The notes under the pieces: generated by a model
Told to the model about the DNA's origin: nothing
What the model saw: the letters and a program-made list of their open reading frames with translations, nothing else
The model's database searches: none
Shown: positions 43,742-55,100 of the stretch, in pieces
Layout of the letters: each line of letters begins with the position of its first letter
Position numbering within the stretch: position 1 is the first letter of the stretch
Assembly (NCBI GenBank): GCA_029547705.1
Contig: JAKPOU010000035.1
Location: forward strand, 1 to 64,000
Length of the DNA: 64,000 nt
Reading direction: 5' to 3'
From: Bacteroidota bacterium
Lineage (GTDB): Bacteria > Bacteroidota > Bacteroidia > Bacteroidales > VadinHA17
Translations under genes and position numbers: made by a program

Positions 43742-45355
43742 TTAGGGTTTTTTATCCCACCATAGTTTGGTAGTGCCATTATCAGGTCCGCCAAGCTTGC
43801 TTACTGCCTTTTCCACTTCGGCCTTGTTGTTTGTGTATTCTCCGGTGATAAAGGTGAGCCTTGTCGGCAGTGAAGTCGCCGCTATCAGGGGTTCCTCACT
43901 CTCGAGCCTGTCATAGAGTTTCGGGTATTTTGTAATTCTCCGCACAGTCCATGCTTCAATACTGTTTTCAGGATACAGGCACAGCCATTTTTGTGTGATG
44001 ATCTGCTCCAGTTGCTGTTCCTTGCCGCCGGTTGTCATGAATGCCACTGGCACTGTTGACACCGGCGGAATAACCGTTCCCGGATCTGAAAGGTCTGTGC
44101 CCGGGCTTGCCGGTATCCTGTCGCTTGTGATATAATCTTCCCCTGCCAGGTTCTGATAATCAGAATATCCCCATTCATCAAATGATGCCTTGATACCTTT
44201 TTCATAGAGTTCCTGAGCTGTTCCGCCCATATTCCAGTTTTCCAGGGCACCTTCAGCCCTGAGAAAATATGATTCGTCTGCACCCATTACTCTCCAGGCG
44301 GGCCCGGCAGCACCGAGAGAAACCCAGGATTTGTGCATGTCGGAAGCATGACCGTTAAAATCCAGCTGCTGCCTGTCCGATTTGGTCTGGCCATTCCTCA
44401 TTCCTTCAAAATTAAACACCACATCGTCCGGATCATCTGTGGGGTCAGGAAATTTGGCTTCCTGAAAGTAACTCTGGACACGGGGATCAAGATAACCCTT
44501 CATGATGCTCTCCATGTCGGCACTCATCCTGAATTCCATCCATGAGGTAATGGTACAGTATGCATTGTACCAGTCAATTGAAGTAGCCACTTTTGCATTG
44601 TCGGCAACGTTTTCTATGACACCTGCCGAGACAGCTGCTTCAGCCTGAGTTCTGGCAAGTGTGGGATTGACGTATTTGCAATGCAGAGCCAGCCTGAGGC
44701 GCAGGGAGCTTCCGAGTTTGGCCCATTTTGCTATATCGCCCTTGTAAACATCATCATAGGCTTGCAGGGTAGCTGATTTGCCCTGAGACAGATTGGCCTT
44801 TAGCACCGTTACTGCACTTTCAAGTTCCTCGAAAAACAGAGCGTATAGTTCCTCCAGACTGTCATAGGGAACGGCCTTTTCCATATTTCCGAAATGTGAA
44901 TAAGGTATGGCCCCGAAGGAATCGGCGTATTTTGCAAAAGCATTTACCCTCCATATTTTCATGATTGCTTCTTCGACCGCCAGGCCCTTTTCCTTGGCAA
45001 AATCAACACAGAACTGAATGGGCGGGGCGGCATTCTGATAAAACGAATTGAATGAGCCGTTCAGCCAGCTGCCTACCAGAACATACCTGTCCGACAGGAA
45101 GTTCGGATGGGTTGTTGCAAAATAGTTTGCATATACATCTCCGAAAAGGGAGTGATAGGTCTGCATTCCCGTACTGTTCCGCAGGTAGGAAGTATATACT
45201 ATCGCCCTTTTTGCCACCAGACCGAAGGATGACTGGTCAAGGCTGGCCACGGTGATGGCCTTTGGATTGGTATTTATTTCATCGAAATCCTTTGTACAAC
45301 TGCCTGCGAAAACAGCTAATGCAAGAACTGATATTATTATTAACAGGTTTTTCAT
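43742..45355 (-). CDS. SusD/RagB-type outer membrane lipoprotein (pair 2)
   Basis: The product has 537 residues from the ATG at 45355 (tracked start 45373). The signal MKNLLIIISVLALAVFAGSC has a lipobox, followed by TKDFDEINTNPKAI. This is the same SusD-like group as pair 1. Other landmarks are KGDIAKWAKLGSSLRLRLA and the C-terminal EQQLEQIITQKWLCLYP. It should bind ligand at the surface and deliver it to the SusC partner 27 bp upstream. Similarity in family and layout to pair 1 points to an old duplication, though the two sequences have diverged strongly. Confidence 0.92.
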   Translation of the reverse strand: MKNLLIIISVLALAVFAGSCTKDFDEINTNPKAITVASLDQSSFGLVAKRAIVYTSYLRNSTGMQTYHSLFGDVYANYFATTHPNFLSDRYVLVGSWLNGSFNSFYQNAAPPIQFCVDFAKEKGLAVEEAIMKIWRVNAFAKYADSFGAIPYSHFGNMEKAVPYDSLEELYALFFEELESAVTVLKANLSQGKSATLQAYDDVYKGDIAKWAKLGSSLRLRLALHCKYVNPTLARTQAEAAVSAGVIENVADNAKVATSIDWYNAYCTITSWMEFRMSADMESIMKGYLDPRVQSYFQEAKFPDPTDDPDDVVFNFEGMRNGQTKSDRQQLDFNGHASDMHKSWVSLGAAGPAWRVMGADESYFLRAEGALENWNMGGTAQELYEKGIKASFDEWGYSDYQNLAGEDYITSDRIPASPGTDLSDPGTVIPPVSTVPVAFMTTGGKEQQLEQIITQKWLCLYPENSIEAWTVRRITKYPKLYDRLESEEPLIAATSLPTRLTFITGEYTNNKAEVEKAVSKLGGPDNGTTKLWWDKKP

Positions 45356-45382
45356 ATTATTTTGTTTTAACATGTTGCTGTA

Positions 45383-48300
45383 TTAAAAATCGAAGTTAAG
45401 GGATACGCCGAATGTCCGGGTTGTTGGCAGTGCGAAAGCTTCACGCCCTTCGTCAGTGTTTGCAGTACTGTTGACAATCTCGGGATCGGAGTGCTCAGCC
45501 TTGTTCATGAAGAAGAACAGGTTTCTGCCTACCAGGGATACCCGGGCTGCACTGAAGAATGTCTTGGCAACAAGATCTTTCGGCAGATTGTACCCGAGAA
45601 TCACTTCCCTGAGCCTGATATTTGTGGCATCTCTCACGAATGCCTCACCGGCCGGATTGTTTCTTCCGCCAACATTATTCCAGAAAGCTTCAGCATTGGT
45701 GGCTTTCGTATTTGCTCCGCCTTCGGGCGTCACACCTTTTTCATTCTTGAAAATATCCCTGCCGAAAAGGAGGGAGCCGTCTTCCCTGCCTATTGCGGTA
45801 TAGTCGAGAATTCCGTTTCCGGCAGTTATGGCCTCGGTGAATGAAATAAAGGAACCACCCCATCTGGCATCAATAAGTGCATTAAGTGACAGGTTCTTGT
45901 ATGTTATGGTATTGCTCAGGCCTCCCAGCCAGTCGGGATTGTAGTTTGCAACCTTCACTGTCATACCGGAAGTAATAAGGGGAAGCCCGTTTGCCTGGTT
46001 TATTATTACATTGCCATTTGCATCCCTTTGAAATCCTTTTGCATATACATCTCCGAAAGCTTCACCTTTTACGAGCTTATACTCCCTTATAAAGTCTGTT
46101 CCAAAGGAGAGAACGTCGAATCCTTCGGCAATTTCAAGAATTTTGCTGACATTCTTCGACCAGTTGAGCATGATGTCCCAGGAGAAATCGCGCTTGTCAA
46201 CCACCACTGCTCCGAGGGTCAGTTCCACTCCCCTGTTCTGGACATCGGCACCATTCTGATAAACGCTGCTCACTCCCGAAGTCACGGGAACCGGAGTGGA
46301 GAACAGCTGATCATAGGTATTTGTCTGATACCATGTTCCGCTCAGCCTGCCCCTGTCGTTGAACATTCTGAGATCAAGCCCGGCCTCAATGGATCTTGTC
46401 CTTTCGGGCTTGAGGTTCGGGTTGGGAAGTGATGTGCTGAGTCCTATTGTGCCCAGGGATACTGAAGCTGACCTGTGGAGATTGTATGCTCCTGCATCAT
46501 TTCCCACCTCGGCATAGGATGTCCTGAGCTTGAAGTGAGTAAATGCAGCAGGCAGGGTCATCAGATCGCTCAGTACAGCCGTCAGCCCTACAGAGGGATA
46601 AAAATATGATCTGCTTGCAGCCGGCAGGGTGGAGCTCCAGTCATTCCGTCCGGTAATATTCAGGAACAAGGCATTTCTCCAGGATAATTCACCGAATCCG
46701 TAAAAGGACTGAACCACTTTCTTTGAATATCCCTCGCCGGGCCTCGGATCTTTCGTGTTGGCAAGGGCGAACATGTTTTCAATATTGAAAATTGAACCCG
46801 AACCGCTTACGTTTTCTGATTCATACAACCTGTGGTTGCCTCCGGCGTTGAGGTCCAGTGCAAATTCGCCAAAATTCTTATTGTAGTTGATGAGGAAGTC
46901 ATTGTTCCATTCATAGGAATTGGAACTGGTTTTTGAAAAAGCTCCGTAATAGGCATTGGTATAGGTGTCGTTGTTGCGCTTCCATTCCGTGTTTGTATAT
47001 GTGCCGTCAAACCCTGACCTGCCCTGAATTGAGAGTCCGGGCAAGAATTCATATTTCAGGCTCATCATTGCAATTGCCCTTTGGCTCTTTGATGGCTGTA
47101 CTGCATTGTAAACGGACCAGTAAGGGTTTCCCGAACCGTTGTCGTTCACTTTCCAGTAGTGCTGGCGCAGCTGACCCGCAGGGTTAATGAATTCATAATG
47201 CTGAATATCTTCCGAACGTATGTTCCTGGGCAACATATAGAGATATCTCATGGGATTCTCAAATGTTTCACCGGTAATAAACACATTGGAATAGTTCCTT
47301 TTAATTACATTAAGTTTTGAATCCAGTGTAAGCTTCCTGGAAAGGTTGGCACGTACCCTCAGGTTGAGGTTATGTCCTTTCAGGTCATTACCGTCAATAA
47401 TCCCTCCATCGTTGCTGTTGGTATATGAGAAGGTTATATTCGACACGTCAGAATTGATGTTCACCCCGAGGTTTGTTGAGAAACTGTTGCCGATCCTGAA
47501 AAAATCCTTTATGTTGTTGGGCTGAGGCAAAAACGGATATTGTTTACCATACATATAGTAGGAGGGGTCGTTTGACCAGTGGTCGACCATCTGCCCTTCC
47601 ATCTTCGGGCCCCATGCCACTGTCGCTGCTTTTGCATACATACCGTTTGCTCCCTGCCCGTAGATATTCTGAACCTTCTGCAGGATCATGGCCTGATTTG
47701 CCTGGTAGGTAAAGCCGAGACTGGTAGTGACACCCTGACGGGCACCCTTCCCTGATTTTGTTGTTACAACAATTGCCCCGTTGTTTGCACGGCTTCCGTA
47801 AAGAGCTGCGGCGTTTGCTCCCTTCAGAACCGAAATGGATTCAATTTCATCGGGACTGATGTTTTCAATTCCTCCGTTGAGCGTAATACCGTCAACCACG
47901 TAAATCGGCTGACTGCTTCCGCTGATGGAGCGGTTTCCCCTGAGCAGAACCTTGGTGCTTCCCCCCACTCCCTGACCGGTCTGTGTAATAAGCATTCCGG
48001 ACACCTTTCCGCTTAGTCCCGACATTACGTTGGGATTTCTTGCCTCGGTAAGAGCATCGGTGGTTACGCTCTGGGCTGCATAGGTAAGTGATTTTGTCTG
48101 CCTCGAAATACCGAATGCCGTGACAATAACATCCTGCAGTGCCATTACATCCGGTTCCAGTGTTACATTGAACACAGTCTGTGTTCCTATTGACAGTTCA
48201 ACCGTTTTCATGCCCACATAGGAGAAGGACAGGCTTTGTGCATCGGTTGGAACATTAAGGGTAAATGCCCCGCTTGCATCAGTCGTGGTACCTATCGTGG

Positions 48301-48442
48301 TGCCCGGCACCACCACAGTTGCCCCGATAATGCCAAGCCCGTCCTCGGCACTTTTTACGGTACCGGAGACAAGCTTCTGTGCAAATACACTCTGCAAGCC
48401 TATAAAAAAGAAGGCTGCAATAAACAAAGTGAATTTTCTCAT
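45383..48442 (-). CDS. SusC/RagA-type TonB-linked transporter (pair 2)
   Basis: The protein has 1019 residues: signal peptide (to about SVFAQ), carboxypeptidase-regulatory-like domain (VSGTVKSAEDGLGIIGATVVV), TonB-box region LQDVIVTAFG, plug domain (GSTKVLLRGNRSISG, PIYVVDGITLNGG, SISVLKGANAAALYGSRANNG) and barrel ending in TFGVSLNFDF. It partners the SusD-like protein that follows. It is divergent from the PD40/DUF6057/DUF5107 operon that starts 250 bp away, so the two may be controlled together. Confidence 0.95.
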   Translation of the reverse strand: MRKFTLFIAAFFFIGLQSVFAQKLVSGTVKSAEDGLGIIGATVVVPGTTIGTTTDASGAFTLNVPTDAQSLSFSYVGMKTVELSIGTQTVFNVTLEPDVMALQDVIVTAFGISRQTKSLTYAAQSVTTDALTEARNPNVMSGLSGKVSGMLITQTGQGVGGSTKVLLRGNRSISGSSQPIYVVDGITLNGGIENISPDEIESISVLKGANAAALYGSRANNGAIVVTTKSGKGARQGVTTSLGFTYQANQAMILQKVQNIYGQGANGMYAKAATVAWGPKMEGQMVDHWSNDPSYYMYGKQYPFLPQPNNIKDFFRIGNSFSTNLGVNINSDVSNITFSYTNSNDGGIIDGNDLKGHNLNLRVRANLSRKLTLDSKLNVIKRNYSNVFITGETFENPMRYLYMLPRNIRSEDIQHYEFINPAGQLRQHYWKVNDNGSGNPYWSVYNAVQPSKSQRAIAMMSLKYEFLPGLSIQGRSGFDGTYTNTEWKRNNDTYTNAYYGAFSKTSSNSYEWNNDFLINYNKNFGEFALDLNAGGNHRLYESENVSGSGSIFNIENMFALANTKDPRPGEGYSKKVVQSFYGFGELSWRNALFLNITGRNDWSSTLPAASRSYFYPSVGLTAVLSDLMTLPAAFTHFKLRTSYAEVGNDAGAYNLHRSASVSLGTIGLSTSLPNPNLKPERTRSIEAGLDLRMFNDRGRLSGTWYQTNTYDQLFSTPVPVTSGVSSVYQNGADVQNRGVELTLGAVVVDKRDFSWDIMLNWSKNVSKILEIAEGFDVLSFGTDFIREYKLVKGEAFGDVYAKGFQRDANGNVIINQANGLPLITSGMTVKVANYNPDWLGGLSNTITYKNLSLNALIDARWGGSFISFTEAITAGNGILDYTAIGREDGSLLFGRDIFKNEKGVTPEGGANTKATNAEAFWNNVGGRNNPAGEAFVRDATNIRLREVILGYNLPKDLVAKTFFSAARVSLVGRNLFFFMNKAEHSDPEIVNSTANTDEGREAFALPTTRTFGVSLNFDF

Positions 48443-48600
48443 AGTTAGAACATTAAGTTAGTTTTAGATAAAAATGAAAATTGAATAAATAATTCTCAAA
48501 TCAGGTTTTAAATATTACTGTTAAGCATATTTGGTAATTCGTGCGTTAAATTATGTTAAATATTTCAAATATCATAGTGTTTTTGTTGTTTTTTTCATTT

Positions 48601-48631
48601 TTTGTATTTTCTGAAAATTTCAATACATTTG
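48601..48631 (+). promoter_or_regulatory. Bacteroidetes-type promoter for the PD40 operon
   Basis: TTTG (48601-48604), 19 bp, then TACATTTG (48624-48631): both elements and the spacing match the Bacteroidetes consensus exactly. Transcription would start near 48638, about 55 bp before the ATG at 48693. No equally good match was seen for the divergent SusC gene. Confidence 0.7.
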
Positions 48632-48692
48632 AAATCTTTCCGGAGATACTGCGCAAAAGGCCTGGTCTGACCCTAAAACAGAAGAAACAGCA

Positions 48693-50249
48693 ATGAAATT
48701 TTCCGAAAAACGGTTGCGAATCAGCAGAATGATATTTCCAGGATTTCTGTTGGTCACATTATTGCCGGTTCTTCTCATGAACTGTGGCAGAGGCAGTCAT
48801 GTTGAAGCAGCAGTAAACATGGAACGCCTTGCGCTGACAGATCCTGATTACTCCGAAACAATAATACCCTGGAATATTGCCCCCATGAACTTCAGCATCC
48901 TGGAGGAATACAAAACCTGTAAAATCAGGTTAAGCGGAACGGACGGCAGTTCACTGACAGTGAATACCTCAGGAAAAACGGTAAGATTCCCCCGGAAAAA
49001 ATGGAAAAAACTGCTTCTCCGGAACAGGGCAGGCAGAATTTCCGTGGAGATAATGGCGGAGAATGGAAGGGAGAAAGCTATGAAGTTCAAGCCTTTTAAT
49101 TTCTATATTGCGGATGAGCATACAGATCCTTACCTGGTTTACAGGATTCTTTATCCGGGATATGAGGCATGGCTTGACATGAAAATAGTTCAGAGATCAA
49201 CTGAAAACTTCAGTGAGAAATCCATTGTGGAAAACCAGCTTCTGGATAATAATTGCGTTAACTGCCATTCCTTTGCCAATAATGATCCCTCTAAGATGCT
49301 TTTGCATGTACGGGGTACAAAATCAGGAACATACATTTCGGAAAATGACAAAATCGTGAGACGCTCCCTGAAAACTGACAATATGCCGGCCAATACGGTT
49401 TATCCTGCCTGGCATCCTTCAGGTAATTATATTGTGTTTTCATCGAATAAAACAGTTCAGGCCTTTCATTCAAGACCGGAAAAGAATATCGAAGTATTTG
49501 ACCTGTTCTCGTCCCTTGTCATCTATGATGTTAAAAGGAATGAAATAATGAATTGCATGCAGGATGATTCTGTTGAATACATGGAGACTTTCCCCTGCTG
49601 GTCACCGGACGGAACATGGCTTTATTACTGCAGAACCCCGCAGGTAAGGGAAGGATTTGATTTCAGGGAAGTTAAATATGATCTGGTGAGAATTCCCTTC
49701 AGCCAGCAATCAGGGAATTTCGGTAAGCCTGAAATGCTGTTCAATGCGGCTGCAGCAGGTAAAAGCGTTTCCTTTCCAGCCGTTTCACCTGACGGCAGAT
49801 ATGTTGTATTTACCCTTCATGATTACGGTACTTTTTCAATATGGCACAGGGAGGCGGATTTGTATATTCTTGACATTTCTGGCGGCAGGATTTCAAAAAT
49901 GCCGATCAACAGCAATGAGTCTGAAAGTTATCATTCATGGTCTTCAAGCGGCAGATGGCTGGTCTTCAGCAGCAAGAGGGACGACGGACTTGCGGCACGG
50001 CCATATTTATGTTATTTCCATTCGGCCGACAGCATTGGAAAACCATTCATACTTCCGCAGAAAGATCCGCAGGTTTACACCCGTATGAAAAAAACATTCA
50101 ACAGACCGGAATTTGTTACAGGAAAAATTGAGACCGGACCCCGTGATTTTGAAAAGGCTTCCCGTTCAGAGCCGGTTCAGGCCGTTTGGACGGGATCTTC
50201 AGAACTGAAAAGCCATAAGGATGAAAGGTACGGGAATGAGAAATACTGA
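48693..50249 (+). CDS. PD40-propeller protein with a c-type haem motif
   Basis: The protein has 518 residues. An N-terminal hydrophobic signal ends LLMNC, possibly a lipoprotein site. Residues ~40-180 form an unknown beta-rich domain. CVNCHSF (C188, C191, H192) is a single c-type haem attachment motif, and a methionine (SKMLLHV) follows closely enough to be the second ligand. Then come TolB-like PD40 blades: YPAWHPSGNYIVFSS, FPCWSPDGTWLYYC, FPAVSPDGRYVVFT and HSWSSSGRWLVFSS. A haem site fused to a propeller suggests an electron-transfer or redox-sensing role at the envelope; no biochemical function is known to me. It opens an operon with DUF6057-like and DUF5107-like genes. The next gene starts inside its 3' end. 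Confidence 0.8.
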   Translation: MKFSEKRLRISRMIFPGFLLVTLLPVLLMNCGRGSHVEAAVNMERLALTDPDYSETIIPWNIAPMNFSILEEYKTCKIRLSGTDGSSLTVNTSGKTVRFPRKKWKKLLLRNRAGRISVEIMAENGREKAMKFKPFNFYIADEHTDPYLVYRILYPGYEAWLDMKIVQRSTENFSEKSIVENQLLDNNCVNCHSFANNDPSKMLLHVRGTKSGTYISENDKIVRRSLKTDNMPANTVYPAWHPSGNYIVFSSNKTVQAFHSRPEKNIEVFDLFSSLVIYDVKRNEIMNCMQDDSVEYMETFPCWSPDGTWLYYCRTPQVREGFDFREVKYDLVRIPFSQQSGNFGKPEMLFNAAAAGKSVSFPAVSPDGRYVVFTLHDYGTFSIWHREADLYILDISGGRISKMPINSNESESYHSWSSSGRWLVFSSKRDDGLAARPYLCYFHSADSIGKPFILPQKDPQVYTRMKKTFNRPEFVTGKIETGPRDFEKASRSEPVQAVWTGSSELKSHKDERYGNEKY

Positions 50250-52017
50250 GAGCGCCCATGATGTTCAGACTGAACGGACACAGGACCGGCTTCTGGCTGC
50301 AGCCCTTTTTTCTGTGTCATTCCTGTTTTTTTACTTTTTCAGAAATACCCTTTTCAACTATCAGGAAAGCACATCATTGTTTATATATACGAATGAGTAT
50401 CTCTCAAAATTTACAGACAAACCCGGGGGACTGCTTGTATATCTCGGAAATTTTCTCAGTCAGGTTTATTTCTCATCTTTTTACGGTTCGATAATCCTTG
50501 CACTGCTTAATATTACCCTCTGTTTCTGTATTGCCAGGGCCGGAACTGCCCTGAATGCAGATTTGATCCTTAAAAGGATATTGTTACTGTCCCTTTTTGC
50601 TGTTATGCTGTTATTCCAGTCGCAGTATGAACATTTCATTCATTACAGCCTGGGCTTTCTGATGGTGGCAGTCTGTTTTTCAGTGATTGTAACAGTAGGT
50701 GCAGGATGGCGAAGATTAATTTATTTTACGGGACTTCCACTGTTTTACTATGTTGCAGGACCCTTTGCAGTTTTGTTTGTCTTAATGCTGATCAGCTGGT
50801 CCCTTGTTTATGAGAAGGGTCGTTTCCGCTTCCTTAATCCTCTTCTCATGATAGTTATCAGCATTATTGCCTGGTTTGTTTTCCGGAATTATCTTTTTTA
50901 CCAGCCGGCCCGGACGCTTGTTCTTTATCCATTGCCCTTCACTTCTTTCAGGCAATTGCATTTCTCCATGATAATTCTGGCATTGTTTTTTGTTTTCCTT
51001 CCGCTTTTTTATAAACTGACTGCTCTTGTCAGGATTACTGGCAGAACCCGGAGCTGTCTTTTTCCGGCCTTTTCACTGGTGCTTTTTCTGCTTCTGCTCT
51101 TTTTATCCCTGAAATACCACAATTCCAGCCTTGTGAAAATAATACGCCTGGAAGGAATGATTGCACGGCAGGACTGGGACGGAGTGATAAGGCAGCAGGA
51201 AGAGTCGCCCGTTGCAAATCTGATAGCCCAGTATTATTACAACCTGGCATTATCAGAAAAAGGATTGCTCTGTGAGAGAATGTTCAGAGCGCCGCAGGAT
51301 TTCGGTGCATCCTCACTCTGCCTTCCCCGGCATGCTGAATTTTATAACCGGTCGGTCCATTTCTATTATTCGGCCGGACTTATCAATGAAGCCCGCCACC
51401 TGGCCTACGAGTCAATGGTAGCATATGGCTACCGCCCGGGAAACATTGACATGCTTATTAAAACCGAACTTATTAACGGAAATTTCAGGGTAGCAGAAAA
51501 ATATATCAATGATCTGAAAAAAACTCTTCATTACCGGACAAAAGCCATTAAATACAGGAAGATGCTCTACAGACCGGAAGCCGTAAAGGCCGACAGGGAG
51601 CTGGGGAGTAAGCTTCTGTTGCTGCCGGGGAACGATTTTTTTATCAGACCTGATGACCGTGAAAACATCAATCTGCTCTTTCTGTCGAACCCATTGAACC
51701 TAAAGGCTTTTGAGTATAGAATCGCATGGATGCTGCTTGAAAAGGATTATAAATCTGCAGTACATGAAATCAGGAGAATGAAATTCCTGGGTTACAATAT
51801 TATTCCCAGACATCTGGAAGAGGCAGTGGTGGGCTATGCAAACATCAGCGGCCGGATGCCTGATCTGGGAGGTCTGAGCCTGAGACCTGAGACGGAAAGG
51901 GATTTCTTCGAATACGGCTCGGCATATAACCTTTTCAGCAGGGATAAAGAGACCCTGGCCGGGGAAATGAAGAAAACAGCAGGAAAAACTTACTGGTATT
52001 ACCTTCAGTTCAAATAA
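50236..52017 (+). CDS. DUF6057-like integral membrane protein
   Basis: The product has 593 residues from the ATG at 50236, which has AAAGG seven bases upstream; the tracked ATG at 50221 lacks such spacing. The first ~290 residues hold about nine or ten hydrophobic segments (AALFSVSFLFFYFF, SIILALLNITLCFCI, AGPFAVLFVLMLISWSLVY, FFVFLPLFYKL and others). The rest is a soluble helical region that looks TPR-like (AGLINEARHLAYESMVAYGY, EYRIAWMLLEKDYKSAVHEI). The layout fits the uncharacterised DUF6057 family of Bacteroidetes. It overlaps the haem-propeller gene by 14 bases and precedes the DUF5107-like gene, so the three probably act as a unit at the membrane. Function unknown. Confidence 0.78.
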   Translation: MRNTESAHDVQTERTQDRLLAAALFSVSFLFFYFFRNTLFNYQESTSLFIYTNEYLSKFTDKPGGLLVYLGNFLSQVYFSSFYGSIILALLNITLCFCIARAGTALNADLILKRILLLSLFAVMLLFQSQYEHFIHYSLGFLMVAVCFSVIVTVGAGWRRLIYFTGLPLFYYVAGPFAVLFVLMLISWSLVYEKGRFRFLNPLLMIVISIIAWFVFRNYLFYQPARTLVLYPLPFTSFRQLHFSMIILALFFVFLPLFYKLTALVRITGRTRSCLFPAFSLVLFLLLLFLSLKYHNSSLVKIIRLEGMIARQDWDGVIRQQEESPVANLIAQYYYNLALSEKGLLCERMFRAPQDFGASSLCLPRHAEFYNRSVHFYYSAGLINEARHLAYESMVAYGYRPGNIDMLIKTELINGNFRVAEKYINDLKKTLHYRTKAIKYRKMLYRPEAVKADRELGSKLLLLPGNDFFIRPDDRENINLLFLSNPLNLKAFEYRIAWMLLEKDYKSAVHEIRRMKFLGYNIIPRHLEEAVVGYANISGRMPDLGGLSLRPETERDFFEYGSAYNLFSRDKETLAGEMKKTAGKTYWYYLQFK

Positions 52018-52198
52018 ACATTAAAAATTTCTGTTTCAGGCCTGCCAAATATTTTTATTATCGTCAGGAATTATAATATTGCAGAATGTTATTACTTCAT
52101 CTTTCAGTCACAACATTTCACAACAACGGCCCGGTATGTTTCAGCAGCCCGGTAACGGCGAAGATTATCAACCGGCTAATTTAAAACCAAATAACATT

Positions 52199-55100
52199 AT
52201 GAAAAAAATAATCGCATCAAGCTTGTTAACATTGTTCCTGCTGGCTGCCTATGCTCAGGAAGCCAGGATCAGTGAGGAATACATACCATTTACCACCTAT
52301 TCCTTTAATGATCCGGATCCGGTTGCACGCCCCGGATCTATTTTTCCGTACTTCAGGTTTGACGGATTTTCATATACTCCGGAAGTGGTAAAACATAAAA
52401 TGATAGTACTTGAAAACAAATGGATAAAGGTGTGGGTTGCTCCGGATATAGGGGGCAAGGTATGGGGTGCCCTGGACAAAAAAACCAACAAGTATTTCAT
52501 TTATCACAATAATGTAGTGAAATTCAGGGATATTGCAATGAGAGGACCGTGGACCTCAGGCGGTATAGAACATAATTTCGGATCGATTGGTCATGCCCCC
52601 ACCACATCGACGCCCGTTGACTATTCCTGGCAGAAAAATGATGATGGAAGTGTTTCGTGCTTTGTCGGTTCAATGGATCTGTCCTCACGGACAGAATGGA
52701 GGGTGGAGGTAAGGCTGCCGAAAGACAAGGCATGGTTTGAAACAATATCCCACTGGTATAATCCGACAGACCTGAAAACTTCCCTCTATCACTGGGAAAA
52801 TGCCTCGGCTGACGGCACGAATGATCTGAGGTTTTATTTTCCCGGCAAGGCGGAAATAGGGCATGGCGGCGAACCGGGTGACTGGCCCGTGCTGAAAAAC
52901 GGGCGGGATATATCCCTGTACGGGAATAACAATTTCGGATCATCAAAAAGTTATCACGTGCTTGGGGAATATGCCGACTGGTTTGCCGGATTGTATGAAC
53001 GGAGCAACCATGGATTCGGACACTGGTCAAGGCAGCCGGTGAAGCCCGGAAAGAAAATATGGATATGGTCACTTGGAAGGGACGGTGAAATATGGGTTGA
53101 CCTTCTGACCGATACACAGAAAGGTAACACCCAGTATATTGAAATACAAACCGGACTGCTTTATAATCAGGCAGGGGACGGCAGTACCAGGAGCCCTTTC
53201 AAGCATGTGTTCTTTGAACCGGGGGCAGTCGAAAGCTTTACAGAGTTATGGTTTCCCCTGAGCGACCTGGCAGGAGTAAGCACTGTTTCCCCCGAAGGAG
53301 CACTTTTTGCGGAGAAATCCGAAAACAGGTGCACAATCCAGTTCCAGGCCCTTGGCTATGTCAGGGATAAGCTGCAGATAACCGACACAGAGGGTAAGGT
53401 AATCTCCGAATTTGAACTTAATCTGGAACCGGAACAGATTTTCTCCAGGTCGGTTGAACTGGAGAATTTTAACGTAAAAGTCCGCCTGGCAAACGGTGAA
53501 CTCAGGTATAACCTTGCTGACAGAGAAGAAAACTTTGTTGATCGTCCCCTCAGCATGCAGGAAAACTTCGACTGGGAATCAGTTTATGGCTTGTATACCA
53601 GGGGAGTCGAAAAGATGAGACAGCGTCAGTATTCACAGGCTGCCACCCTGCTTGAAAAATGCCTGGAAAAGGATCCGTTCTTTATGCCCGCACTGACAGC
53701 ACTGGCTGAAACAGATATCCGTTTCATGAAATTTGATGAGGCCGAACGGAAACTGCTCGAAGTAATCCGTTTTGATACCTATGATCCTGATGCCAATTTC
53801 CTCTACGGCACACTTCTTATGAGGAAAAAGGAATTCAACAAGGCCCGTGACGCTTTCGGGGTCACGCTCAGGTCAGTGCAGTATAAGGCGACTTCCCGTA
53901 ACAAGCTGGCATTGATAGCCTTAAGTGAAAACAGGCTTGAAGAAGCATGGAAATACGCAATGGATGCCGTGGAATATAACGCCAAGGACAGGAACAACTA
54001 CGGTACGGCAGCTGTTGTGGCAAGGCTGAAGGGAGACAGGGGATCACATGAGGAGCTTCTTGGGAAAATGCTGAAAATGGATCCTCTCAATCATTTTGCC
54101 TTGTTCGAGAAATATTATATGCTGAAGGATGAGACATCAAAAACCGGCTTTTTATCGAGGATTACCGGGGAATTCAAATATGAAACCCATATTGAACTTG
54201 CTCTCTGGTATTTTAATGCCGGCCTTCTGAATGAAGCTATTTCCGTTATGGAAATCTGTCCGGAAAATCCCGTAGCCGATTATCTGACTGCTTATCTGAT
54301 GTCACTGAAAAATAATGCCGAAAAGGCACAGTTTTATCTTACAAGGGCAATTAATGCCGATGATAAACTGGTTTTTCCCTACAGGGAAGAATATGCCGCT
54401 GTTCTTGAATGGGCAGACAAACAGCAGCAGAGCTGGAAAACCAAATATTATTCCGCAATTCTCTACTGGAACAGAACACGTAATGACATCGCGGAAAAAT
54501 ATTTCAGTGAATGCGGTGATCAGCCCGACAGTTATTCCTTTTATCTGAGCAGGGGCAGATTTCATGATGAAACAGGAGGACGGGCCGAAACGGATTACCT
54601 GAAGGCACTGAAACTGGGTGAAAATAACTGGAGGCCCTATCATACCCTTTACAACTATTATGTTGCGCACAACAAATATGACAGGGCGCTGGAGATTACC
54701 CAGAAAGCCATCAACATGTTCCGGGACAAATATGTAATAGCTTTTGATCATGCCATGTCCCTGCTCTACAACGGAAAATATGACGAAAGTGTCAGGATTC
54801 TTGAAAGAATCAGAATCCTTCCGTATGAAGGTGCGGGATATGGGAGAATGGCCTGGAAGAATGCAAACCTGCTGAATGCTTTGGACTATTACTCGGGCAG
54901 AAACTACAGGAGAGCATCCGTTTATGCAGCTAATGCATATAAATGGCCTGAGAACCTTGGGGTTGGCAGACCGTATACAGTCGATGAAAGGGCCGAGGAT
55001 TTTGTAAATGCAATGATTCTGGAGAGGTCGGGAAACAAAAGGAAATCAGCGGAACTGTATGAAAATATTGCACGTTACAATGGCGGAAAACCTGCCGGGA

